A stretch of 64,000 nucleotides of DNA, taken from NCBI GenBank assembly GCA_026125895.1, contig JAHCKG010000001.1:62001-126000 (forward strand). The letters are read 5' to 3'. The position numbers and the translations under genes were made by a program. Of this stretch, positions 8,479 through 16,120 are shown piece after piece (position 1 is the stretch's first letter; each line of letters starts with the position of its first letter). Below the pieces are notes generated by a model that was not told the origin of the DNA, ran no database searches, and saw only the letters and a program-made list of their open reading frames with translations. Source of the stretch: Pseudolabrys sp. (GTDB lineage Bacteria; Pseudomonadota; Alphaproteobacteria; Rhizobiales; Xanthobacteraceae).

Positions 8479-9049
8479 AGGATTGGGTGAAAGCATGGGT
8501 GTCGGCGCATGGCTCATCGGCTTTCTCCTGGTGCAGCGCCTCGCCGAGCTTATGCTCGCCCGACGCAACACGGCAGCGCTCCGCGACGCCGGCGCCGTGG
8601 AGTTCGGCGCCGGACATTATCCGGTCATGGTGGCGCTGCATGCGGCGTGGTGGTTGACGCTGGCCTGGTTCGGTTACGACAGGACGGTAAATGTCGGCTG
8701 GCTGGCGCTGTTCGTGCTGCTGCAAGCCGGCCGGGTCTGGGTCATCGCCAGTCTCGGACGGCGCTGGACGACCCGGATACTGGTATTGCCGGGGGCGCCG
8801 CCGGTCATCGGCGGGCCGTATCGCTGGCTGCGGCATCCGAACTACCTGATCGTGGTGCTGGAAATCGCCGTGGTTCCCCTCGCGCTCGGCCTGCCGGGGG
8901 TGGCGCTCATCTTCTCCGCGGCCAATGCAGCTCTGCTGGCCTGGAGAATCCGTCTGGAAAACAGGGCTTTGGCCTGGTCGGCCGGCTCCGGCAGGCAACC
9001 AGAGGCATTTCCCTCCGCGACACTTGCCAACGGATACCCAAGACGATAG
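8471..9049 (+). CDS. Isoprenylcysteine carboxyl methyltransferase-family membrane protein
   Basis: 192 aa with about four hydrophobic helices and the ICMT-family cofactor motif GPYRWLRHPNYLIVVLE. The start ATG at 8471 lies inside the end of the PKS gene, and translational coupling is likely. In characterised type III PKS operons such enzymes O-methylate alkylpyrone or resorcinol products at the membrane. That role is inferred here from context. Confidence 0.85.
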   Translation: MVEGLGESMGVGAWLIGFLLVQRLAELMLARRNTAALRDAGAVEFGAGHYPVMVALHAAWWLTLAWFGYDRTVNVGWLALFVLLQAGRVWVIASLGRRWTTRILVLPGAPPVIGGPYRWLRHPNYLIVVLEIAVVPLALGLPGVALIFSAANAALLAWRIRLENRALAWSAGSGRQPEAFPSATLANGYPRR

Positions 9050-9088
9050 CTAGTGCCCGTCCCGCCCGGCTACCTGGCGGCGACGTCA

Positions 9089-9165
9089 GCGCCCGTAGCT
9101 CAGCTGGATAGAGCACCAGACTACGAATCTGGGGGTCAGAGGTTCGAATCCTTTCGGGCGCGCCA
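9089..9165 (+). tRNA. tRNA-Arg (anticodon ACG)
   Basis: Full cloverleaf. The acceptor stem is GCGCCCG / CGGGCGC with encoded CCA at 9163-9165. The D-arm is GCTCAGCTGGATAGAGC, the anticodon stem CCAGA / TCTGG with loop CTACGAA (anticodon 9123-9125), and the T-arm AGAGGTTCGAATCCTTT. Accessory and recombinase genes begin directly downstream, so its 3' end is a likely integration site. Confidence 0.96.
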
Positions 9166-9201
9166 TCTTTTCAATGACTTAGCTCTGGTCGGAGCGTCCG
9201 C

Positions 9202-9230
9202 GTTACCGGATGTTACCGAGTGCGTTACCG
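9202..9230. repeat. GTTACCG direct repeats beside tRNA-Arg
   Basis: GTTACCG occurs at 9202, 9212 and 9224, and a reversed-sense GGTTACGG follows near 9237. Spacing of about 10-12 bp, close to one helical turn, suits protein binding on one face. Possible recombinase arm-type sites. Confidence 0.5.
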
Positions 9231-9245
9231 AAAGCCGGTTACGGC

Positions 9246-9902
9246 CTAGAGCGCTTTCGCAATAGTTATCAGTGCGCGTCTGCTGACTACTCGGACCTGG
9301 ATGAAATCCGCTTTTTCATAGCGCCAGACAACATCGTCAGCGCGGTGGATCTGCGCCATGCTCTCGGCGTGGTGTTCCGGACCAAAGCTCTGCACCATGC
9401 TGTTGCCAGCTACGTCAAGCCAACGCACGATCGCGAAGCGCGGCAGATGATCCAACATCACGCCCTTGGGGGCGATGAGCTGGAGCGCATTTTGCGCAAG
9501 AGGTCGAGAGCCGAAAAGGCGTTTCCCTGGTTCTGGGTGTCTCCCTGCGACTGACCAAAAGTGTGGATCGGACTCAGGCGGAAATAAACCCTGCCGGATA
9601 TTGTCAATTCGCCTTGCCAAGAAGTCTTCCAAGCTGACGCGGGGCTTTTTGGCTCCCAAGGATTGCAGCTTGGCGTAGTTGTGCAGCACGCGCAGCGAAT
9701 CCTTGGCAAAATCGCTGCCGGTTGCAGCAATCAAAAGTCTGGCCGCGTCCAAGCTTGTCATGGCCGCCGCTGAGCTGCCGTACCCCTTAAACGAGATCTC
9801 GCCGCCGGCCCGGATGGTGCGCAAGTGAAGCTGCGCGCTTTCGGGAGAAATCCCGAGCGCCTCGCTGACCACCGCCGCCAAACCCCGCGAGCTAACCACC
9901 AC
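9246..9902 (-). CDS. Hypothetical protein with N-terminal HTH-like region
   Basis: 218 aa from GTG. The first ~55 residues (SRGLAAVVSEALGISPESAQ and onward) resemble a helix-turn-helix found in phage and island proteins of Rhizobiales. The rest is not recognised. It points toward the tRNA and is divergent from the recombinase operon, so it may repress or control that operon; this is inference. No catalytic motif seen. Confidence 0.55.
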   Translation of the reverse strand: MVVSSRGLAAVVSEALGISPESAQLHLRTIRAGGEISFKGYGSSAAAMTSLDAARLLIAATGSDFAKDSLRVLHNYAKLQSLGAKKPRVSLEDFLARRIDNIRQGLFPPESDPHFWSVAGRHPEPGKRLFGSRPLAQNALQLIAPKGVMLDHLPRFAIVRWLDVAGNSMVQSFGPEHHAESMAQIHRADDVVWRYEKADFIQVRVVSRRALITIAKAL

Positions 9903-10005
9903 ACCCCCGAATCATTGAGGGCATTAACTATAGGGCAAAACTGAATTTTCAGTAGACCTTTTCTGCCATTGGCCCAAGTGGTATAAAAGGTCCACTGGAG
10001 GTCAG

Positions 10006-10296
10006 ATGGCTAAATCCTTGGAGTTTCGAGTTCTGGCCGGGACGGGGACCTTGGTCCCGACCCCGCTTTATGTCGACGAGACGACGCTCGCGGCCATCGT
10101 GGTGGGCGACCAAGCCAAACAGTGGCCGGCGATCCGCGCGATGCTCGATCGCGAGGGCATGCCGACCGCCCGCCGCGCCTTTGGCGGCCTCTACTATCTG
10201 CCGGCGCAACTCAAGTTTTTCGACAAGCGTGAGGGTATTACGCGCGGCGACGCCTACGATTTCGTCGCGGACGGACCCGCGCGGTTCGACCGGTGA
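10006..10296 (+). CDS. Small winged-helix-like recombinase accessory protein
   Basis: 96 aa. It contains LYVDETTLAAIVVGDQAKQW followed by REGMPTARRAFGGLYYLP, a layout of small proteins that precede island integrases in Bradyrhizobium relatives. A DNA-binding, excisionase-like role is likely but not shown. It overlaps recombinase 1 by 4 nt (GTGA). A decayed paralogue with an in-frame stop lies at 43091-43351. Upstream, AGTGG / CCACT arms flank TATAAAAGGT and could be a self-binding site. Confidence 0.7.
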   Translation: MAKSLEFRVLAGTGTLVPTPLYVDETTLAAIVVGDQAKQWPAIRAMLDREGMPTARRAFGGLYYLPAQLKFFDKREGITRGDAYDFVADGPARFDR

Positions 10297-11636
10297 CGGG
10301 AATGCGACGCTCGCGGAAGTCGTCCGTCACGATCGGTGGTCAGGTCTATGACTTGGAAGCGCCCGGTCTGAAGTGCGTCCGACGCCGGCGGACGACGGAC
10401 TTGTACTGGGCGTGTGATGAAGGCGAGGAGTTCAGTGCGTATAAGCCGCGCTCCGTTCGCATTCACGTCAATACGTCGGCGACCGAGGCGCATGACGTCG
10501 ACAGGGCTCTTCAAGCCATTGAAGACATATGCCGGCGCGAGCAGGGGGCGATGTTGTCCTGGGCGGACGGCCACCGTGCGGACCGAGAGCGGTTGGCCCC
10601 CCGCTTCGATGGCACCATGGGCAGCCTGATCGCCCTGTGCCGATCAGACCCGGAGAGTGGATACCAAGATTTAAAATCAAATACGAAGGCTAGCTATGAC
10701 GAGGCGTTCAAGGTCGTCACCGAGACGATCGGCTCGCGTCGATTGGATTGCATTCATAGCAAGTGGTTTCGAACCTGTTACCGAAATTGGCGAGCGCCAG
10801 CGAGCGTTGGTGGGCCAGAACGATTGAGGCGCGCGTACTACGCCATTCAAGTTGTTCGGGTGGCGCTGGACTACGGCGTGCAATCCGGCTTGCCGAATTG
10901 CCAAAGACTCAGGGACGGAATGTCCAAGATTCGGTTCGCGAAAAACGCGCCCCGAGAAGAGGCGATGACCTATTCGCAGGCCGTAGCGATCGTTGATCGC
11001 TGTCTTCGTAGCAACGACATCTCGATGGCGCTCTGCCAGGCCGTGCAGTGGGACACCATGATGCGGCAAAAAGATACGATCGGGGAATGGCGGCCGGAGC
11101 CGGCCTGCTATCAACTGAAACCCGGTGAGATTCGCCGAGGTCAGCGGGTGTGGTCGGGGCTAACGATCGACAAGCTCGAACCTGGCGCGACGCTCGTCGT
11201 CCGTACGACAAAGACCGCTCAGCCGGTCGTGCACCTTATTTCAGAATGCCATCTTATTTTGCGCTGTCTTCCGTACGTGGACAGGAGCGCCCCTCATGCG
11301 CCTGTTGCCGTCAACTCGCATGGGACACCGTGGGCCGATCATCGATCGTTCGGCAAGGCGTGGCGATCATATGCCGATCGATGCGGCGTCCCGCAAACCG
11401 TGAGGAACATGGACTCGCGTGCGGGCGGCATCACCGAGGCCTCCGCCGGCGGTGCGTCAGACGATGATCTCGCGACGCAGGCGGGCCAGGCCGACAAGTC
11501 TACCACGCGCCGAATTTATAAACGTCAGGCGGTTGAAGTGTCTCGGCGGGTCCAAAGCAGCCGCCGAGCGGCGAGGAAAATCGACAATCAGCCGTCACCG
11601 AACCCTTCACATGACACGCAAGGAGATGAGCCATGA
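10293..11636 (+). CDS. Tyrosine recombinase-like integrase 1
   Basis: 447 aa from GTG (ATG at 10302 possible). The N-terminal ~240 residues look like the arm/core-binding part. The C-terminal catalytic part shows a candidate Arg I in MMRQKDTIGEW, a candidate HxxR-equivalent in MDSRAGGITEAS, and a candidate nucleophile Tyr in TTRRIYKR. The His of HxxR is not obvious, so the family is divergent. It lies in an operon with the 96-aa protein upstream and the DUF3987-like protein downstream (both 4-nt overlaps). It probably catalyses island integration, perhaps at the tRNA-Arg gene 1.1 kb away. Confidence 0.72.
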   Translation: MTGMRRSRKSSVTIGGQVYDLEAPGLKCVRRRRTTDLYWACDEGEEFSAYKPRSVRIHVNTSATEAHDVDRALQAIEDICRREQGAMLSWADGHRADRERLAPRFDGTMGSLIALCRSDPESGYQDLKSNTKASYDEAFKVVTETIGSRRLDCIHSKWFRTCYRNWRAPASVGGPERLRRAYYAIQVVRVALDYGVQSGLPNCQRLRDGMSKIRFAKNAPREEAMTYSQAVAIVDRCLRSNDISMALCQAVQWDTMMRQKDTIGEWRPEPACYQLKPGEIRRGQRVWSGLTIDKLEPGATLVVRTTKTAQPVVHLISECHLILRCLPYVDRSAPHAPVAVNSHGTPWADHRSFGKAWRSYADRCGVPQTVRNMDSRAGGITEASAGGASDDDLATQAGQADKSTTRRIYKRQAVEVSRRVQSSRRAARKIDNQPSPNPSHDTQGDEP

Positions 11637-13396
11637 CGGACGCGAGAACCGACGATGATGATCAGGGGGAACCAAAGATGATGGCGACCTCCACCGGGGA
11701 GAAGAACATAGGCATTGGTGAAGGAGACGCCACCGGGCAGCTCGACCTTGGAGTGGCGCCGCACGGGCCGGCCTCGGACGAGGCCGTCCTTCCGCCCCTC
11801 GGGCCGCTGGTCGAACCACCTCAAAGTCGGGCCGACGAGAACACAAGCCGAAGGAAAATACGGCGCAAATCCAAGTCGACAAAATCCAAGTCTCCAGGCC
11901 CGGCAGAAAAGCCTGCAGGCGATGCTGCTGCTTCTAAACCGGATGTGAACTCTATGGACGCGGTCATGGACACATACCTTCGTGGCACGCGTCTCGCGGC
12001 ATCGCCGCCTTTGCCGACAGACTTCCTGCCCCCCACGTTGCAGGCCCTGCTTCCGGACCCGCTCTTGGCTTGCGCGGCGTTGGCGGCGCTCGGCGCGGTG
12101 GTGGGTCAGAAGGTTCAGCTGATAAAGCCCGATGGCTCCGACAGCTCTTTGGCCCTGCGCCTCGGAATCGTCGGCAACCATCGGCGGTTGCCGGATGCGC
12201 TTATCCCGATCCTCGGCGCCGCATACGAGCTGCAAACCGAGGAAATTCAGACCTGGGCCAAAGGCCGCGCGAACGATCAGCTGGCGAATGCTGCGGAGGA
12301 AGTTCGGCGGAGGCTGCGGCGCCAAATGATCGCCAACGCCGGACTGTTGGGCTGTGCTTCAGCGCTCCCCGAGATTGTGGATGAACAGAGGACTGCCGTC
12401 GAGGACTGCCCGCAGCTTGTGGCGCGGGACGCCGGACCGAAGGATATCGGCACTACCCTAAAGGCCGGTCGGTCGGGAATTCTGGTCGTCGATGGACGCC
12501 GGATGCCTCATATGGCCCCCTATGCGATGAACTATGACGCCGCGTTGGCGGACTTGCTCAATCTGGCCGCAGCCGGCAGGCCCCTTGAAATCCCCGCGGA
12601 ACAAAAGATTGGGATTCGGATGCGGGCGGTCTCGATTGCTGCGATCGGCGTGCTTTCGATCATCGACACCTTCAGTCTCAGCAAGGTTGACGAGGGCGCT
12701 TATGTGGGCGCCATGTTCGCGGTCAATGGTGGCAGCACTGCCGCTCATCAGGATCAGGCAGTCGCCGAAGGCCTTCTCGACGTGTTCAGGAATGCGATCA
12801 AATTGTCCGAAAGCGCTCAGACTGTGCGACTGACGTTTTCCAAGCCAGCGCAGGCCGCCGCTGATCATAGTGCTGGGACCTTCTTTGACCTCGCCAAGGC
12901 CGCACGTCGACCGCTAGCGGACTACTATCGACAACTCGGCGACATCACGGCGCGGGTGGCGGCCATTCTCCATGTCCTAGACCATTCCGAGGCACGTAAA
13001 GACGCTTTAAGCCCGGTGATCGACAAGGCGACGGTGCTGCGAGCCGTACGCTTCGCCGAAACGTGTCTAGCGAAGGCGGCAGAGAGCGTTCTTGGCCCAT
13101 CGAGCGAACCGCCGGACCTGCGAAACGCCCGGCGGCTCCTGAGTTACGCTCAGACCTTCTGCAGCGAAGACTATCCGATCGTCGCGCGTCGCGACCTCGT
13201 GAGGCATTTTCAACGGTCAATCTCGGTGCCGGCCGCGGATCAAGCGGTCAGGCGGCTGGTCTCCGACGGGTTGTTCATCAGCCCGAACCCTTCGGTCGAA
13301 GGGCCGAATCTCAGTTACCGTGTCAACGAGGTGGTCTTCGACCCAGCTAATGAATTGCCGGATCTGGTCAGTGATCCCCGCCGATCGCGACCGTGA
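11633..13396 (+). CDS. DUF3987-like protein with degenerate ATPase motifs
   Basis: 587 aa. A Lys/Ser/Pro-rich N-terminal ~120 residues is followed by a region that follows the order of DUF3987 primase-helicase proteins of mobile elements. The place of the P-loop reads RLGIVGNHRRLPDALIPIL with no GKS/T. The segment PQLVARDAGPKDIG matches the family's conserved DATPE strand, but the following DEL Walker-B-like site reads VVDGRR. The C-terminal RVAAILHVLDHSE and AVRFAETCLAKA helices fit the family. It probably lost ATPase activity and kept a DNA or partner-binding role. It is translationally coupled to integrase 1. Confidence 0.55.
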   Translation: MTDARTDDDDQGEPKMMATSTGEKNIGIGEGDATGQLDLGVAPHGPASDEAVLPPLGPLVEPPQSRADENTSRRKIRRKSKSTKSKSPGPAEKPAGDAAASKPDVNSMDAVMDTYLRGTRLAASPPLPTDFLPPTLQALLPDPLLACAALAALGAVVGQKVQLIKPDGSDSSLALRLGIVGNHRRLPDALIPILGAAYELQTEEIQTWAKGRANDQLANAAEEVRRRLRRQMIANAGLLGCASALPEIVDEQRTAVEDCPQLVARDAGPKDIGTTLKAGRSGILVVDGRRMPHMAPYAMNYDAALADLLNLAAAGRPLEIPAEQKIGIRMRAVSIAAIGVLSIIDTFSLSKVDEGAYVGAMFAVNGGSTAAHQDQAVAEGLLDVFRNAIKLSESAQTVRLTFSKPAQAAADHSAGTFFDLAKAARRPLADYYRQLGDITARVAAILHVLDHSEARKDALSPVIDKATVLRAVRFAETCLAKAAESVLGPSSEPPDLRNARRLLSYAQTFCSEDYPIVARRDLVRHFQRSISVPAADQAVRRLVSDGLFISPNPSVEGPNLSYRVNEVVFDPANELPDLVSDPRRSRP

Positions 13397-13968
13397 TTCC
13401 GGGGCAGGCCGCCTTATACCACCAACACGTGGACGCAGATGTAGGTTTGAGCTGCTCCGCCTTGGTGGCCAAGCCGGCGGCTGTCGATGACGGTCTCAAG
13501 GGCCTTAGCGTTCTACGGCGGCGGCTTCTTGCAGCCGTGTGCCCGGGGGCGAAAAGAAGCCCGTTAGGCTAATGCCTGCTGCTATACCTGGCGGAGTTGC
13601 CGGAGCTTATCCCGAGGCTGACGTGTCAACAGGGCTGCGGTTCGCCCCAGTGGCGAAGGATCGCCCCCCTGTTGACAGCTTGAATCGCTCCCAGCCCAGC
13701 TCCCGCTACACAGAAAAAGCGCCCGCCAATCACTTTGCTGTTTTGCAGTCTCGGGGGCATCCCAGCTCCGAGAATCTTCGGACGAAAACGCTCTCCAAAA
13801 AATTTCGATTATTTCTTTTGCCGCTTGCAGGGTCATCACTGAAACTCTCGTCCAATAGTCCGCCTGCCTCTCTACTGCGCCGGAGCAAAGCGCTTTTTAA
13901 GGACGGGGTCTAGGCGATCGACGGCTACAGGCCGAAATGGTCGGCGATAGACACTATGGGAGTGCACC
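13397..13968. other. Intergenic region between recombination genes
   Basis: No convincing gene. An open frame of 124 codons at 13539-13913 has no recognisable features and spans a strong inverted repeat (13624-13677). The region probably carries the promoter and control sites of the second recombinase. Confidence 0.4.
13624..13677. promoter_or_regulatory. Perfect 11-bp inverted repeat with nested palindrome
   Basis: TGTCAACAGGG (13624-13634) and CCCTGTTGACA (13667-13677) are perfect inverse complements. Between them TTCGCC / GGCGAA forms a second short palindrome. It lies about 290 bp upstream of recombinase 2. It could be a recombinase site, an operator, or an RNA hairpin. Confidence 0.45.
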
Positions 13969-15246
13969 ATGTCATCTGAGACTATCTGGATCGTCAACGG
14001 AATGCGCGTGCGGCGCACCCCTTCCGGCGCATTCGCGCCTGTGCTTTCGGCGCCTTCGGGTGGGGGCCCGGCCGAAGCGAACGGCCGTGGCCAGGATGGG
14101 CCGACAATAACGGGGGGCACCCCCGAAAAGGCCCCCAAGATGAAATTGCTGGATGTTATTAATCGAGGGCTGAGCTGTTGCGCCGAACTACCTGATAGGC
14201 AGGTGAGCTCCAGGACCGCCAAGGCCTACGCCAAGACGTTCAGGCGCCTGCGGTCCGAGCCGATGCTCGACCCGCTCAACGACACCATTTCGCGCAACAC
14301 CTACAACCACCGCCGGGCAAGCCTTCATTTCGGAAGTCGCAGGCTTCTTCTGTTTATCATGAGACGGTGTGCGAAGGCCGGAGCGCAGGCACAGGAAGCG
14401 CGGCTAAGATTCTGGGTGCGCATTCTTAACCGGGCGTTGAATCTCATTGAGCCGGCGCTCGCCTTGGAGCCGCCGCTCCAGCCTGGCGCGTCGACATGGA
14501 GCATGCCGGCGTCGCGCTGGACAAAAGTTGATAAGCCGCGCCCCCGACGCGGTAAACAAAGCAAAAAGCATTTCCTCAAGCGGCTGCCGGCTGACTGGAT
14601 GGATCAACTGTGGGACGCGGCCGAAGTGGGTTGGCCTTACCTGTCGCAACTCGCCGTCCACGCGTTGGCGCCTTCGCGCCCGGAGGACCTGACGCCGGGA
14701 TCGCGTCCTGGCGGCTGGACAGATGGCGCCCAAGTCCGTTTGCGGTCGCCCACTCTCATCGAAATCACGATCGCACCGGCGAAACATCATGGCGGAAAAT
14801 ACGGCTCGCCCAGCGTCACTACGTCGTGGGACCCAACTGTAGAAGGTCGATGGGCTTCATATCTTGCCGAGTTGTGCTCGAACGCCAACGGGCACATCGT
14901 CATCACCGTCGATAACAAAAATGCGATGAGAAAGGCGCTTGAACGACTCGGGCGGAAGGCTTTTCCCGGCCTCAAGGGCAATATCACGGCGTATGTAATT
15001 CGCAACCAGATATTGGCCGACTTGAAGGCAACAGTTGGGGCTGGTGGAGTCGTCGCAGCCTCCGCCGGCCATTGCACCGACAAAACGCAATCCCTTTATG
15101 GCAATGTAGCGCACGGTCGCAAACGAAAGGGGTTTCTGGGTGCAAAGAGTGAGCGGCGGCCCCGGGCGGTAAGCATCAAGAACGCCCAGCTAATGCAGGC
15201 GAGATCTAATGAGCAAAAACCTAGATCTGCTGCATTGCGGGTTTAG
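13969..15246 (+). CDS. Tyrosine recombinase-like integrase 2
   Basis: 425 aa. Disordered N-terminus rich in Pro/Gly, a helical middle, then a C-terminal domain with a candidate Arg I (APSRPEDLTPG), a candidate HxxR-equivalent (AYVIRNQILADLK) and GHCTDKTQSLYGN carrying the second His and the presumed Tyr nucleophile. It is not closely similar to integrase 1. Its stop is about 500 bp from the left hairpin of the defence island. It may move that island, or be the second recombinase of a two-recombinase element. Confidence 0.68.
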   Translation: MSSETIWIVNGMRVRRTPSGAFAPVLSAPSGGGPAEANGRGQDGPTITGGTPEKAPKMKLLDVINRGLSCCAELPDRQVSSRTAKAYAKTFRRLRSEPMLDPLNDTISRNTYNHRRASLHFGSRRLLLFIMRRCAKAGAQAQEARLRFWVRILNRALNLIEPALALEPPLQPGASTWSMPASRWTKVDKPRPRRGKQSKKHFLKRLPADWMDQLWDAAEVGWPYLSQLAVHALAPSRPEDLTPGSRPGGWTDGAQVRLRSPTLIEITIAPAKHHGGKYGSPSVTTSWDPTVEGRWASYLAELCSNANGHIVITVDNKNAMRKALERLGRKAFPGLKGNITAYVIRNQILADLKATVGAGGVVAASAGHCTDKTQSLYGNVAHGRKRKGFLGAKSERRPRAVSIKNAQLMQARSNEQKPRSAALRV

Positions 15247-15747
15247 CGCCCCGATGCAGCTCAGACGGGCAGGGAGAGTGCCGGGTCAATTCGCCTGCCT
15301 TCGCATCCGCACCTGTGCGCGATCTCGCTCCGATTTTCGGAAAAAAGAGAGCGCTTTTTCCTCCTTGTGCGGCCGATTGGAGGTCGCGGAATGGAGCTGT
15401 GACGAGGAGGCCTGGGCGCGAAACTGTGTGAGGGCTCAAGCGAATTTCGATTTGTGTGCCAGATAATCGCTGGGCCTTGATCGGCCTAAAAGCCCGTGAC
15501 GTAGGCCGATTGGCGACTGACGACGCGACCGTCTCCCGGTTCGATCCCTATCCCCCTAGCCACGCAGTCCGGCGCACGGAGCGCCGCTTTGCCCAAGCCC
15601 GGCTCAGGTCTCCGGGCGCCGTTATTAAGTCGGGATGCAACGCTCATATTTTCGCAGGGCGCCGGCCGCAGTACTCATCTCACGAGAGATAGCGACAGAC
15701 AGAGACGGTTGCGACATCATACAAGCCTAGTCTTCACTCAGGCAGCA
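15247..15747. other. Intergenic region, recombinase 2 to left hairpin
   Basis: No supported gene. Several short open frames overlap each other in different frames without recognisable content. Confidence 0.35.
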
Positions 15748-15810
15748 GGCCCGCCCCACTTATGAAGAAAGGGCAGTTTCTTCATAAGTGCGGCCGGTGG
15801 GTGGCGGGCC
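15748..15810. repeat. Left hairpin bracketing the defence island
   Basis: Perfect 14-bp arms CACTTATGAAGAAA (15757-15770) and TTTCTTCATAAGTG (15777-15790) surround a 6-base spacer GGGCAG. Outer arms GGCCCGCC / GGCGGGCC extend it. The arm-spacer geometry resembles tyrosine-recombinase core sites. A related hairpin is at 21254-21285. Confidence 0.75.
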
Positions 15811-16120
15811 TCAGGTAGGGCGCCAAACCAATCAGCGGAAAATTGAGCGAATACTATCTAAGTACTTCAAGTCAGATGCAGAAATGTTACTTTGTTCATC
15901 GGTGCCGAGTATCAATTTGCGCTTAATTTGGCCGATTTGCTGAGCTTTCCGCTTTGCGCCGGGCCGTTATCAAAGAAGGCAAGGGGTGCGAACTTTTTCC
16001 GGCACCGCGACCGTTCAAAATTTTCGGTGCCTCGATTCCCGAAATGGGCTATTGAGATTCATCGCCCGGCGATGGCCTTGTGGAGCGCACGACGCGCACG
16101 GTTGTCCGTACCTGTGGCGG
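15811..16120. other. Leader of the TrlF-like gene
   Basis: About 310 bp between the left hairpin and the chosen start of the ATPase gene. The frame is open from 15986 but the encoded part shows no family similarity. It probably holds the promoter. Confidence 0.35.

Noticed and set aside
13539-13913. 124-codon frame between recombination genes
   Set aside because: No recognisable content and it spans a strong inverted repeat.
15525-15555. GGTTCGATCCC resembling a tRNA T-arm
   Set aside because: No acceptor or anticodon stem around it; probably chance.
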